Below are positions 23,515 through 35,900 of a stretch of DNA of 64,000 nt, in pieces. A program made the position numbers and the translations under genes. The notes under the pieces were generated by a model that made no database searches, was not told the DNA's origin, and saw only the letters and a program-made list of their open reading frames with translations. How positions within the stretch are numbered: position 1 is the first letter of the stretch; each line of letters starts with the position of its first letter. Source of the DNA: Megamerina dolium (Eukaryota; Arthropoda; Insecta; Diptera; Megamerinidae); assembly GCA_963854835.1 (NCBI GenBank), contig OY978526.1, forward strand, positions 42,199,140 through 42,263,139. The letters are read 5' to 3'.

Positions 23515-23994
23515 TTAAAGGTATCTATTTTCTAATTCTGTTGGCACGTATCTATTCCATCTTCTAAGACTGGAATTTTTCTCAGTTCTGTGTTTGTGTA
23601 TTTCTTCAATAGAGTCAATGTTCAAATATCGGTGGATGTCTTCGTTTGAGATGTACCATTCAGCATTAATGATGGTGCGAAGAATTTTAGATTGAATTCC
23701 TTGAATTTTCTTTATGTTAGATCTTACTGCAGTGGCTCATATTGTAATACCGTACGTCCAAATTGGCATGATAATTGATTTATAAATTAATAGTTTACTT
23801 GTAACAGAGAGCTTCGACTGTCTGCCCAAAAGCCAATAAAGTTGTCTGAATCGATTGTTCATTTCTAGTCTTTTTTTAATTATATGGTCCTTCCAGAGCA
23901 GTTTAGCGTCTATGATCATTCCTAGATATTTAGCTTTTGTATCGATTTTGATTGGTTCGCTTTTTATGAGGAGGTGCAAAAAGCAATAATACAA
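23515..23994 (-). pseudogene. 5'-truncated Jockey-clade LINE ORF2 C-terminus
   Basis: The minus-strand frame starts near 23994 and reads AKYLGMIIDAKLLWKDHI, FRQLYWLLGRQSKLSV, MPIWTYGITI. An in-frame TGA stands where the Jockey clade has Trp (IxxWGTA), after which the same frame continues: KIQGIQSKILRTIINAEWYI, EDIHRYLNIDSI, SLRRWNRYVPTELENRYL and TAA at 23515. Apart from that one nonsense codon the frame is clean, so decay is modest. It is a different family from the two Jockey-type copies at 14330 and 57207: the same motifs occur but residues differ widely. Confidence 0.85.
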
Positions 23995-24549
23995 TCATCA
24001 GCGTCTGTCATGTAAACCAAGAAAAACTATAACATACAATATGCGTAAATAGTCGGTAATTTGAAGAGGAAAAAGCAAAACAGTTAACGAATATTTATGG
24101 AATATTTATTGTACTAGAATGGAGTATTATATTTGCCAAATATCGTACATGTTTTGAGAGTAAAGCGTATAGCTATGAAACCTTAGTTTTGAAAATGGTA
24201 AACATTATTGATATGTTTCAGTGGAATCTTTATTGATATTCCGGCATTTGTGGAGCCAGAAAAAATATGAAGGCTACGGTCTTCAATTTCATCTGGGAGG
24301 AATCATCCATGATAAAAAGTGTAAAATGCCTTTATTTTTGTTTTATTCAAAGTGTATAGCACAATAAAAAAGCAGAATGAAACATATTAACTCGCTTCAG
24401 GCTTTTGTTCGCTTTCCGAACCGATGACTAAACCAAAGTGATGACTTAATGACGCTAATTGTTAAAATGCACAACAATTACAATCACCTGTATATGGATT
24501 AACAAATTGAATTTGAAATAATACACCAGCAACATTTACACTTTATAAA

Positions 24550-24801
24550 ATGATCAAAACCGCAGAAAATGTAAAGAGATTTTACCGATTATATCTACAG
24601 ACATTGTTGCGATTAATTACAATTGAAATCAGTGTCAGATTACGCGCGGTTATTTACACGCACGTTGAAATGTTACCACCAAATGTACACCAACAGTACG
24701 GTCTCGGAGTTCAAGTGATAATTAATCCTGATTTGATTGACATTTTGGAATTTATTTCGAAAAACAAAACCAACAAAAAGATTTCGAAGAAACGAACATA
24801 A
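24550..24801 (+). CDS. Small ORF, possible host gene of unknown function (83 aa)
   Basis: I do not recognise the product. The frame encodes a basic 83-residue protein. Residues 1-40 could form amphipathic helices (KRFYRLYLQTLLRLITIEISVRLRAVIY). A middle part follows (EMLPPNVHQQYGLGVQVIINPDLIDILEFI), and it closes with a Lys/Asn-rich tail (SKNKTNKKISKKRT). The composition is unlike the low-complexity frames of the surrounding DNA and codon choice looks ordinary. The ATG context (TATAAAATG) is acceptable for a fly. AATAAA lies at about 24853-24858, about 50 bp after the stop, so a short single-exon mRNA is conceivable. It could instead be chance or transposon-derived. Confidence 0.35.
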   Translation: MIKTAENVKRFYRLYLQTLLRLITIEISVRLRAVIYTHVEMLPPNVHQQYGLGVQVIINPDLIDILEFISKNKTNKKISKKRT

Positions 24802-25297
24802 GCAAATATGTACAAGTACCTTAAAAATGCGGAACGAACAGAAGCAAAAAGCAATAAAATGGCAATGTTAACTAACTAAATGCTTTCATACTTTTGTTAT
24901 TTCTTTGCCATTGTTGATAATGTTGCTGTAGCTCAAGCTATGTACTACATAATCACGGACATCCATACATACATTCCTACAAGTGTTATTTTTGTTGCTC
25001 TCTTTTAAAGCGTACACAATGATTTAATGCGATTTACGTGAGAGAGAATTGCAAAAATACAGCTCAGCAGCTTCAACTTAGTACACACACTTACACACTT
25101 AAACACATATTATAGTATTACGAATGCATTCTGAACTCACCTCTTCGCACCTGAACTGATGTTGAAGGAATGAAACAAAAATGAATTTTCTTTAAAATAC
25201 AGCCAACTGGATGTAAGCAGAATAGAGCACGAAAAACTTGCTGAACGTGCTTTGAGCTACATTCTGCGACTTGTATTCATCCTGCTAATATATGTGC

Positions 25298-25435
<138 letters not shown>

Positions 25436-25650
25436 TATATTATTATACATATATATTACTCGAGAGAAAGTGAACATGTAAACAATTGATATCTTCTCAT
25501 TATTATTGTAATACACGTAGAATAGTATAATGTAATACGATGCGCGAAGAATTTGTGTAAGAAGGTTTTATTAAAACAATCTGTTTGTAATCTATTTATG
25601 TATGTACGTATCGTAGATCGGTAGTGTAGGTAAGCATTGTTTATTTGTCG

Positions 25651-25936
25651 TGGGTGCCGTAGCTCAGTGGTTAGTGTGTTGGCCTTCTGATCTGTAGATT
25701 GTGGGTTCAATCCCCGGCTGAAGCATAACAAATTTAATATCGGCAAGTAATTGGCAATTCTTCCGGCAGTAACAATTTGCCATGGAAAAGCTTCTAAAAG
25801 AACTCTTCAACAAAGCTCAGAAAAGTGGTGTCTCAAGAGTTCTGCTGTTCGGAACCGGCTAAAATAAGTAGGTCACTTCTAATACTGTCTAATACTAACA
25901 CGCACAACAGTAATGGAAGAGAAACTCGGCCAAAGA
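25651..25936 (+). mobile_element. tRNA-derived SINE
   Basis: The best-preserved head: GGGTGCCGTAGCTCAGTGG (A box), TGATCTGTAGATTGTGGG, then GGTTCAATCCCCGGC (B box). The body then runs ACAAATTTAATATCGGCAAG, GGCAATTCTTCCGGCAGTAA, AAGCTTCTAAAAGAACTC, TCGGAACCGGCTAAAATAAG, ACACGCACAACAG. Compared with the copy at 39030 it lacks the ~33 bp containing GGTACCCACCTGTCGG, a small internal deletion at the CGGCAAG word. Confidence 0.9.
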
Positions 25937-26538
25937 TAGAAATCAATTTGCATTCGATTGTGGTCTTCTAAAATGTATAATTTGAACTTGCAATGCACTA
26001 AATTGGTATTAATAAAATACTTGCGCTTCAATTTACTTCAGAGATCCAATAAGTTATTTCTCAATATTGCGTTTATACGAATACGCCGATCGCATTTTCT
26101 CTATCATTACAACAAGAAGCATAAAATTTATACACCTGTGAAACACCATTGAAGCGCAACTTTAATATCGAAAAATTTGTCTTGTATGTATACCTAAAAT
26201 TAAAAAAAAAAACGTAAAAAACTTTTTCTAAATTTTCCTATAACCCACTGTAACCCAAGTCAAAATAAGACATCTCTGGGAACTGCTATAAAAACTCATA
26301 TTAATTGTGTTTTCGGATCAAATGTCTTTAAAAATTGCATTTTAGTCCGACTCTTCAAGATCCTTATAGTTTTCATATTCCACTTTTATGTATTTTCTTT
26401 TACTGTTTCGATGGATCGTAACGGTCAAATCGAATAAGCCGGGCAAAAGTACATATATTTCTTGTATAATATGTTTTCTTTACAACAATCACCTAAGACA
26501 CGGATTCACAATTCAAGTACCTTAGTGCTCTCTTTCTA

Positions 26539-26560
26539 TCTCTCTCTCTCTCTCTCTCTA
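26539..26560. repeat. (CT)n microsatellite
   Basis: Pure CT run inside a longer pyrimidine-rich stretch. A second (CT)n lies at about 27994-28013 and is flanked by a GCGCGC word. Confidence 0.9.
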
Positions 26561-27182
26561 TCCCACTCTCTCTTCCTTACCGCGACCCGATAGCAAAGAA
26601 CAGAGCAAAAATATTGCAAGTGATACAAGATTCACACCTGTTGTGATTTTTCTAACGGGCAATTACTCTCAAAAGCACACCCCCATTCGCATCCACACAT
26701 GTAGCCGCATTCTCGAATGAAATACATTGTTAGTATACATATATATTGAACATATTTTGTGATTTCGTAAATATGTTAGCTCGTGATTGTATCTGTACAT
26801 CTATTAAAATTCAATAAATTGAGTTGGCACATAAGTTCGACCCACTTATACAATAAACAAAAAAATTGTTGGCACTATTGAATTTTAAAAACCTTGGTGA
26901 AGCTCTTCTCTCAATATCGTTGTTCTTGTAACATTTGAAAAATATTAATGAACATCATTCATATTAGTAGATAACCAACGAGAGCTTGATTTACTGAGAT
27001 TTGAGTAAAATTTTCGTGAACATTGGTCTTGAATATTTTGTAAAAACCACAAAGATGACAAAAAACCACTTTCGAACTATGAATTCACTCAAAGAATTTT
27101 TTTCTCCTATAAGAAAATGATGTTGAACAAATTACACTGAGAAAGGAAGAAAAGATTATGGTTAATTTAGATATCTTTCTGA

Positions 27183-27335
27183 TGGGTGGGTGCTGTAGTT
27201 CAGTGGTAAGTATGGAGGTGTGATTCAATCCTCGGCAGAGACAACAACTTTACTATCAAAAAGAGTTCGCTTTTGAACAGTACCCATTTGTCGGCAAGCA
27301 ATTGACAATTGTTTGCTATGAAAATTCTGGTTCGC
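27183..27335 (+). mobile_element. SINE, diverged and truncated
   Basis: Head GGTGGGTGCTGTAGTTCAGTGG, then a shortened anticodon-arm region and GATTCAATCCTCGGC (B box). The body has AGTACCCATTTGTCGGCAAG, CAATTGACAATTGTTTGC. Similarity stops near 27335. It is older than the copies at 25651 and 39030. Confidence 0.75.
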
Positions 27336-27359
27336 TGGATTGGATCTCGACGCCTCATT

Positions 27360-29200
27360 ACACTTCCATAACAACAGACTACTTTGAAAATTCGATCTTT
27401 TAAGTTCAGCATGTTTAAGTTTTCCCAAGTACCTATCAGCAAAAAATCCCCTTTTGTCTGGTAGCATTAGATCTAAATGTTTCACTTTTACTATACGCGC
27501 CCAAAAATGGATCGAATTTTTTCATCAACCACCGCACACATTTATCGCATATCGTCGATATTAATTAAAAACACATTTCGGCTCAATGCGAATACATAAT
27601 ACACTCAGCACATTGTTCATGTACATTGTTCGACAGCATTCAGCACTATTTGGAAGGATTAACAATGAAAACTTTTGCCAATCATCATTCAGAGCGTTGA
27701 AATTTCATTTATTTGTATACTCACACAAATAAACATATCTATAATATTGTAGTATATATATGCGCATAACATGTATTATTGACAATTATATATTTCGATC
27801 CTTTCTCCATCTCGTTTTCATAATGTGTGTGCGTGTGCGTGTCCGTGTGTGTGTTTACGTAAAATAAGATTTCGACTTTATTGTCTTTGTAATTGTTTTC
27901 GTTTTCATTGCTATAATTGTTTTTTTTTTTTATTCAGATTTTCTTTGTATAATTTCTTAATTATAATATTTCTCTCTCACTCTCACAGCGCGCGCTCTCT
28001 CTCTCTCTCTCTCTCACTTACTCTCAATACTATAGACAAAGGCATTCATTTTGTTGACTCTCACTTCTTTTTCGATTAATTTTCTGTTTTCTGTTATTTT
28101 TTGACTTACATACGTATGTATCCTTTTTCGTATTACAAAACATGTATGAAATTCGCTTGTAACCGTTAATGTATAACTACTTATCTGTTGATCTGGGATT
28201 ACTTAAAATAGCACTGGTAAGATATATTTTTTCTCTGAGCGATTTTACTATTCCCCAGCACACGAATGCAATAAAAATTCAAATTTTATCCTGTCAAATG
28301 TTTCAATATAATATCCTTACCCTAATGTTAATATTCTCCGTTAAATTGTGCTCAGCATAGATAGCCTTTTAAAAAACGAAGCCGCATAATAAAATGTTCG
28401 CTTTCGAAGTCATAATATCAATTTATTGTTGCTCTCACTTAAAGCGCTTAGAAATTAACTTATCTGTCTTTAAAGAATATATTCATTTAAAATAGAAATT
28501 GTTATGACAAAATTTATATACATATGTCGATGCATAAGTAAGTACATAATGTGATCTCGTATTGAAGGATATTAAATCACATGGAAATTACGGAATAATA
28601 ATAAAATGTTGAAAAAAAATCTATCATTCGTATCATATATATAGACGTATCTTTGTATGTATGTGCATATCAAAAAGCTTTCAAATTTCTAACTAAACGT
28701 CTTATGGCTGATTTATTTTAGCGTCATTATTTATTTATAGCATGTGTATATGCATCGTATATGTGATGTATATGGGACACAAACACGCCCACCAATAAAT
28801 GACGGCATGTATGCATACGTACGTACAGGCACAAGCCGATTTGGAGCATTCATATGCAAAAGAAGAGTATTTGAAACTACGCATGTATAATTTTCCTTTC
28901 TTCTCTAATCCATCCATTCCCAACCGTCTTTTTATTTATTTTTCTTCTTATTGTTATTCTTCCTCGTTTTTTGTTCTACTCTCTTATAAACGCATAAATA
29001 TTTATTTATCGCATTTTTAAAATAGCATTTCGCACAAACATATACAGACACACATCTCCACATCTGCACATAAGATGAGGCTTCAATAACCCTTTTTATT
29101 TATTACAAAGACCAACAAAAACAAACGCATAAACAGAAAAACCCCAATATTTATATCAACAAACAAAATAAAAGCAACAACTCAAATCATTGTATATTGG
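27360..29200. other. Intergenic, no gene seen
   Basis: AT-rich with GT-rich and CT-rich simple runs around 27822-28013 and scattered short frames. Nothing recognised. Confidence 0.65.
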
Positions 29201-29210
29201 CAACATTCGC

Positions 29211-29480
29211 AGTTAAGTATCGTCAACTTGCCATGTGCTGATTTAAGCATTCAAAGTTGTATGTTTATTTTTTAACGATAGTGAAAGCATTCAAAACGAA
29301 AATTTGGTAAAAGTAGCTGAATGCTACAGCCACTAGATCCCTCGGAGTTAAGTATCGTCAACTTGCCATAAGCTGATTGCAGCATATGTATGTTAAAACG
29401 ATACGAAAAGCATCTAAGGCCTAAGTCTGTGGATTTAACAGTATAAAAATCGTTAAGTCCTACAACTAGTAGATCTGTCG
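29211..29480. repeat. Tandem duplication, two ~135-bp units
   Basis: AGTTAAGTATCGTCAACTTGCCAT begins at 29211 and again at 29346. Similarity continues, with indels, through GCTGATT, a GCAT word, ATGT, TTAACGATA/AAACGATAC and GAAAGCAT/AAAAGCAT. No third unit follows. Confidence 0.75.
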
Positions 29481-31430
29481 CATATCTTCCGCCGTTAGTG
29501 AACACTTTAGCTTCCATCGGATACATCTTCCTATGTTAGTCAATCCTAGTACAGATAAATATTTCTGCTTCCATATATTTGCCAGACTTCTTTATAAATA
29601 TTCTGCTGATTAGATTCAGATCACTTGTATCAGTTTTTTGGACGATGATACTACGGGGACTTACCTAAACAACAAGCAAAGACGTGCACTGTGTTGAATA
29701 ATAGAGATTAAGGATTATTTATATCTACACAACTTCTTGTCGCACTTCTTTTACTGTCGAAACTGACTTTTCTACTCCATCAATGATACTTTAGATATCG
29801 GCTGAATAAGTGCTGTATCTTTTGGAATAAGTATGGAAGCAATAGGTATGCACACTTTGGTGTCGCGTCCGTTCACCACTTGGTCCATTTACCATCGACT
29901 TGGTTTTTCGACTGATTTTTTACTCTTGATCGTCAGAATTTCGTTTTGCTTTACTCATTCTCCATATTTTTTTTGGATAAATTAATGAAAATATTGTATG
30001 TATTGTATATATTGGTGTGCCAGTGTGTGGCACATCATCATTAGCTCACTTAGTCGGCATATTATAAACTATGTATATAAAAACAATCTAAAGAATTTTG
30101 CAAATGAAACATTAGGCAACAATTTCAATAACTTAAAGCACAACACCATGCAATCCAATTTAAATTCCAATTTAAAGCCTTACATACATAAGTATGGAGA
30201 TGCTTGTCTACGCTCCCTTTTGCGTAGTTTTCTTAGAAGATTAGATGTAGAACCCTTTTAAGACTTTTCGTCTTTGCTATTTTTCTTCAACTTCTAATAA
30301 ATAAGCTTATCACACAAGTGGCGGTTGTTTGTGCCTAACACAACACAACGCAAGGCAAAGAACGTTTACATTTCACACTTCACACTTTCGTGCTTTCGTC
30401 GTATGTCAACCCCAGAATGTTTATTAAAATACTTTTGACCAACTTTGTTCATGCTTTCATTATGAGTGCTTTTTTGGGCTGAGCTGTTTTTTGAAGAATT
30501 TAAGTATTAATTTTATTCCACGAACGAATCTTTTGTTTATTATTATTTTTTTTTATCCCTTTATTGAATACCTTTTGTTTTAAGGTCTTGTTTGGTCACT
30601 AATTTGTAGTAAGATCTCTCCAACACAGGTACTTATGTGTACATGTATAAATGTATTTATGTGCATGTGTACTAAATTCAATTTTAATTAAATTTTAATT
30701 TACGTATATATACTTAGTCGCTTCACATCACATTTTCTGCATTATGAATTAAATTTATAATTTGCTACTGGCAACCAATAATTGGGTATGTACTGTACGT
30801 TGTTGAATTAATATTGAATATTGAAGTATTGTACTGCACACAGGATTTTTATTTGCTTCACCATAGAATCATTTAAAGAATTTCAATAAATAATAAAAAA
30901 AAACTTAGTCTTTGTTGAAAATATTTTCATTTATTATTTTCAATTTATTTATTAAAAAGACTAAAATAGATCAATAATCGTAAACAATAATCAAGTGGTT
31001 AGTTGCAGTACACTTCTTTAATTTTAAACAACGTTGCGATTAATTGTCAAATATGTTAAATTTTACACCATAAATTTGCAAATTTCGAGAAATAAAATCA
31101 GCACAGGAATCTCTCTATTCACTGTCCGATTTTATTCTCGAAAAGCTCCAACGGTCCATATAATTGCTGAATTGCCCGGGAGATATACGCCCAAAAATAA
31201 GAAGCATCCTTAGTAAATAAGAAAGTTTAAGGTACAGCTTTTTAAATGAAAGTGTTAAGGATTTTTGTACCAACACAATTAAAATAGATATATCGTGTAC
31301 GAGTATATAACTGAAAAGTTTATCATTATTAAGAAGTATGCGAATGAAACCCCATTTTTGGAGAGATGAAAAACAAAACTCTGTACATTCATTTTAGGGT
31401 TGATCTATGAAAAAAATGAAAACTCATAGA
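29480..31430. other. Intergenic, unclassified
   Basis: 29480-29960 is less AT-rich than its surroundings and may be decayed transposon sequence, but no domain is visible. The rest is AT-rich with a short frame at 29998-30261 that I do not recognise. Confidence 0.5.
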
Positions 31431-31439
31431 ATGTAATAT

Positions 31440-32480
31440 GCTTTGCCAGTCTCTCTTCTCCGCTCACTGGTGCCACTTACAAATTCCAACCTGTGATTAG
31501 TTCTCTACACGCGAGATTGGATCTTCCCCTAAGTCAGTGTCCTACGGTGGGTGCCGAATGTAACAGCTTCTTTGCTGGAGTTTGCACTTCCAACCGCTCG
31601 GCATTGCTGAGTCAGTGCAGTCGCTTTATTTTCAGCAGCTTTTATTTTAGCTTTACAACGTTGAATGCATAGTTATCAACAGTGGCGTGTAATCTATGAC
31701 GCTCGGCTTCTTTTTTTTTTTTTTTTGGCACTAGGTTCTTCAACTTGTAGTCTTTCTTTCCAATTTGAAAAATGTTGCACTGAATGCACTGACAGAGTAG
31801 TAGCATTCCGTAAAGTCAAATGAACACGATAAGATCTTGAATGTAAAACTGACGAGAATTATTCCACGAAAGTTGGCCCAAATTGTATTGTATATGCGAC
31901 AGGCAATACTGCGTCTCCATACATCCTGCATGAGCTGATAGTATAAAACAACTCGACAGAGAGCCCATAAGCAGCTACAGTTTTGTTGTTCTTCAGCCTT
32001 ATAATGGGTGTTTTAACTCAACTTTAATCGGTTGGTGGAAAAATTACACCATCATCCAGGATTAGAAGGTTCGGCTAATCTCCTCTACCGGCAAAATTCT
32101 TCGTAGAATCGTCATTCAATACCTTGGAGAAGTATTCATTTCCTACACTCTGGACACATGTAACCAAATTCCCATTTTTGTCACGGCAGAAAAAGGTTCC
32201 AGAATTTAGATTTCCAAATAGGCGCTGAGTCTTCTAAAAGGACTTTCTTGTCTCATTCCAGTCGTCATACAATGCTGTCCCATTAAAATTGCAGCTTTCT
32301 AGATTTATCTTACATAATGCTCCTTTTCTCTCTGTACCGCTCCGTAAAAGTACGGACGCACTTGGACGCAGATTTCTTTCGTGATTTCCTGTGTTCGCCG
32401 TGCCCTTCTATTATCAGAGCCGATAATCAAGTGCCAAAAAAGCTTTTGCATTTTCTGGTGTGACATGAAGTATATAAACA
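31440..32480 (-). mobile_element. RTE-like LINE remnant, RT to C-terminus
   Basis: 31450-31680 aligns word by word with 15110-15330 (antisense of the LRWLGH and GRRRRGRP region): TTCTCCGCTCACTGGTGCC, GGGTGCCGAATGTAACAGC, CGCTCGGCATTGCTGAGTCA. 31860-32000 matches the antisense RT region (TTATTCCACGAAAGTTGGCC, TTTTGTTGTTCTTCAGCC). No frame is intact. The 31708-31727 poly-T run is an internal feature or a later change. Confidence 0.75.
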
Positions 32481-32816
32481 AATAGAACAGATCATCAAAA
32501 ATAAAGAAAAGCAATATCTACAATATATATTCTTCATTATAAAATCATCAATATCCCTCTCTTAGCCCACCTTGTTTTCGTTAAATTGCATCTAATATCA
32601 GCTAGAACCAAAGACAGTATTTAAAGTTTAATTAAAATAAACGAATTTCCTATTTCGACAAACATAGATTTTCCTATTCCATTTTACATATCGAATGTAA
32701 CTATTTTAATTTGGCAATCGAAATTAAAATCACACGTTCGGGAGTAATAGAAATGATTACATTTGTATTTGTTTCAAGCAATTAATGACCCTATTAAATG
32801 AATATATGAATGAATG

Positions 32817-32819
<3 letters not shown>

Positions 32820-32902
<83 letters not shown>
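32820..32902. repeat. (TA)n microsatellite
   Basis: About 83 bp of alternating AT. Confidence 0.97.
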
Positions 32903-32905
<3 letters not shown>

Positions 32906-35900
32906 TGATCCATTACTATGTCATAATAATATTCATAATTTGTGAAATTGAAATTGTTTGCCTACGAGGAAAATTTCAATTAGACAACGTTTCAAACATT
33001 TTCTGTATTCTTGTACCAAATGCATCTTCTTGTAAGAACAGATGGATACATTTTGCTTTATTCGCCGTTATTTTTAATTCACAAAAGTAAAGTTTCGTGC
33101 TTCATTTGCAGGTTTTCCCAATTAAACAATTTACATTTCAACTCGATCATTATAATCAACAGAATAATTGACTATGCATTAAAATTATAGCATTTGGGTA
33201 TATGTATCGTATAATCATTACGACGCATACACAATTGTAATTGCAGTTTCACTACATCACCCACAAGCCATTCACACACCTACGACGCACCAAGCAACCA
33301 GCTCAACAAATCAGTTGAGAGAATGCATCCGAACGCAAATTGCAAATTGCAAATTGATGTTTCCTATGCTCTTCACTTAATTTGTGCATCATTTAATTTA
33401 AGGAAAAATTGAATTTTTCATTTTCTGCCAGCGCGTTAAAAAACAGTTTCCTTTTTTTACGGACGTAATTGAATTGAAATTAATTTCGTAGTTTTCCAGT
33501 TCCTCTGAGGCTTGAAATGTGAAAAGTATGTTTCATTCTGTTTGAAAAAAAATATCATTCCTACATATTTCAATATATATTAGTATGTACGCACATGTAT
33601 ATAGGTTGTACATATACATTGAAAAGAAATTCCATTTTAATAAAGCTTTGTGTTTCCTTTCAATATGTGCGCATATAAATAACTTTTTATTCCAAATTTA
33701 TGCTTTCATTTTGGATAATAATGTTGTGAAAAAATCAAAAATAAATTTTATAGTAATGATAAGAACGCGAAAGGTCACAACAAAGTATATTCATATATGA
33801 GCATAATGTGTTTCTATTAGTATTTTCAGTTTTTTTTTCCATTTGTTAGTGAACTGAGGATATTTTGTACACGTTTATATGACAATTAGTCGAACCTGTT
33901 GCTCCAGCGCACAGGAGAACTTATGCTATAAATTCATTCGCAGTTCACCATACTGGACTAGCACAAAACATCACACAGCTCAATGAAATTAACAAACTTA
34001 AACCAATTGATAAATCCTAATCGTGTCAGTATAGAAAAAAACTATAAAAATCTAATGTATAGTGTAATATTATCAAGTACAACTACATCTAAATGGTTTT
34101 GATTAAATTACATACATACATATTATTTAAAGTACACCATTAAATATGCATTATTTAATACACCGACTTAATTGTACATTATATGCATGTAACATGTATG
34201 TATACACATATACGAGTAATAAGAATTAACAAACAAAAAACAAAAATAAACAGGTAATACTGCTAGAGGAATTCCATACAACTTCACTTAAGTGCATGCA
34301 GCAGTATGCAACGTTGTATGAAACATATTAACTACTAGCATGTGATCTCTGTTTTCCACTCTGTCACACTGTGCTACTCTTTTTTCACACATAAAGCTTT
34401 ACATATATTTATATATACGTACGATAAAAATGTCATTAATTACTTTTTCATTCCGCTTAAACGTGCTTTTCCTGCCTGCACAGCATTATCGACAGCATCA
34501 TTGCTACTGCATTGCAAGGCATAAACGATATTAATTTAATTTCCTACAGTACGTCCTATAGTATGTAATATGAATATTAGACTGGCCATAATATTATAAT
34601 GTAATATCCAAGATTAAAACAATATATCCAAATTGATAACGAGTTTTTCTTGAGATATTCCCCACATATGCAATCCAAAGAATAATCCGAAAATGAATTG
34701 TGGAAAATCTTCTTCTTTTAATATTATTATAGGCTTTGCCTGTTTTTCTTTACACAAATTTTAGATAAAATAACTTTTTTCTTTTAAGTTAACGAATACA
34801 TAAATATCTGTACATTTACATTCAAAATATTATGTAAAACACAATTTGTTGTTAAGTATAGTTTTCTGTCGAAGTCGAAACCCAGCTGTCCGTCCATCTG
34901 CCTTCCCGTTGGTATTCCATCCCTGGCAATTTTTATCAGATGATTACTAGAGGCTCTCGTCAGATGCTCGAGAGAAAATCGAAATTGGAAAAATTATGCT
35001 ACCCTCATACACTTAACATATGTATCTATAGTTCTTTAAAATATACCTACGGTTCTTTAAATTCTGAAGAATACTCGCTTTTTATTCCACCATGTAATTG
35101 AAAATATAATAAAATTAGTATATTTCATTGAAATCACATTTATAATGAACAAAAAAATACTTTTATTTATTTTGAAAAAAATGGTTTGTGCATTGGTTCA
35201 CCTTCCTTCTTCATTTCTGCCACTTTACAATTATTAACCAGAGGTTAAGCAATTAACAAAAAATGAAAATGCTTGCCCGAATATATACATATTTTTTTTT
35301 ACAAATTTATTCTCAGCATTGTCGAATGTGCTCCCAGATTCATATAAACTCAGGCATTTAAATATAAGCTGTCATACAATAAAAGCCACTCTAATGATGT
35401 ATATGGTCATAAGTTTGGATATCGTATGAGTATATGAAAATTGCAATATAAATAACGCTCACTTGTGCACTCATTCAATAAATTTATTACTTTGGGTAAT
35501 ACATTTTAATTAAATACGAATTTTTTTGAAACTAAAAAGGAAACCAGCAATAACAACAATTACATTTACAAAATATATAAGCATGTTTGTATACTAGTGC
35601 CCATAAATACCCAGGAATACACATCCAAGCATATAGACATACGAGTATACTTACGTATAGTACATTTATGTATGTATGGTATATATTGTATGTAGTACAA
35701 TGCGTTTTTAAAGTTATAAGGTTACGTTCTTATTTTGAAATTTTTGCGTTATTTCTTTTTGTTTGTTTTTTTTTTTTTCATTATAATGTCGTTCAGACGT
35801 ACACTGGGACCTGTACTTATAGCTCCCATATGATACTATCTATACTCGTAGACTACAATGTTCATGATTACGGCCATTTACTGGAATTTATTTTTAACCA

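Noticed and set aside
25651..25725. tRNA-like sequence with A and B boxes
   Set aside because: It does not fold into a complete tRNA and is always followed by the same SINE body; it is a SINE head, not a tRNA gene.
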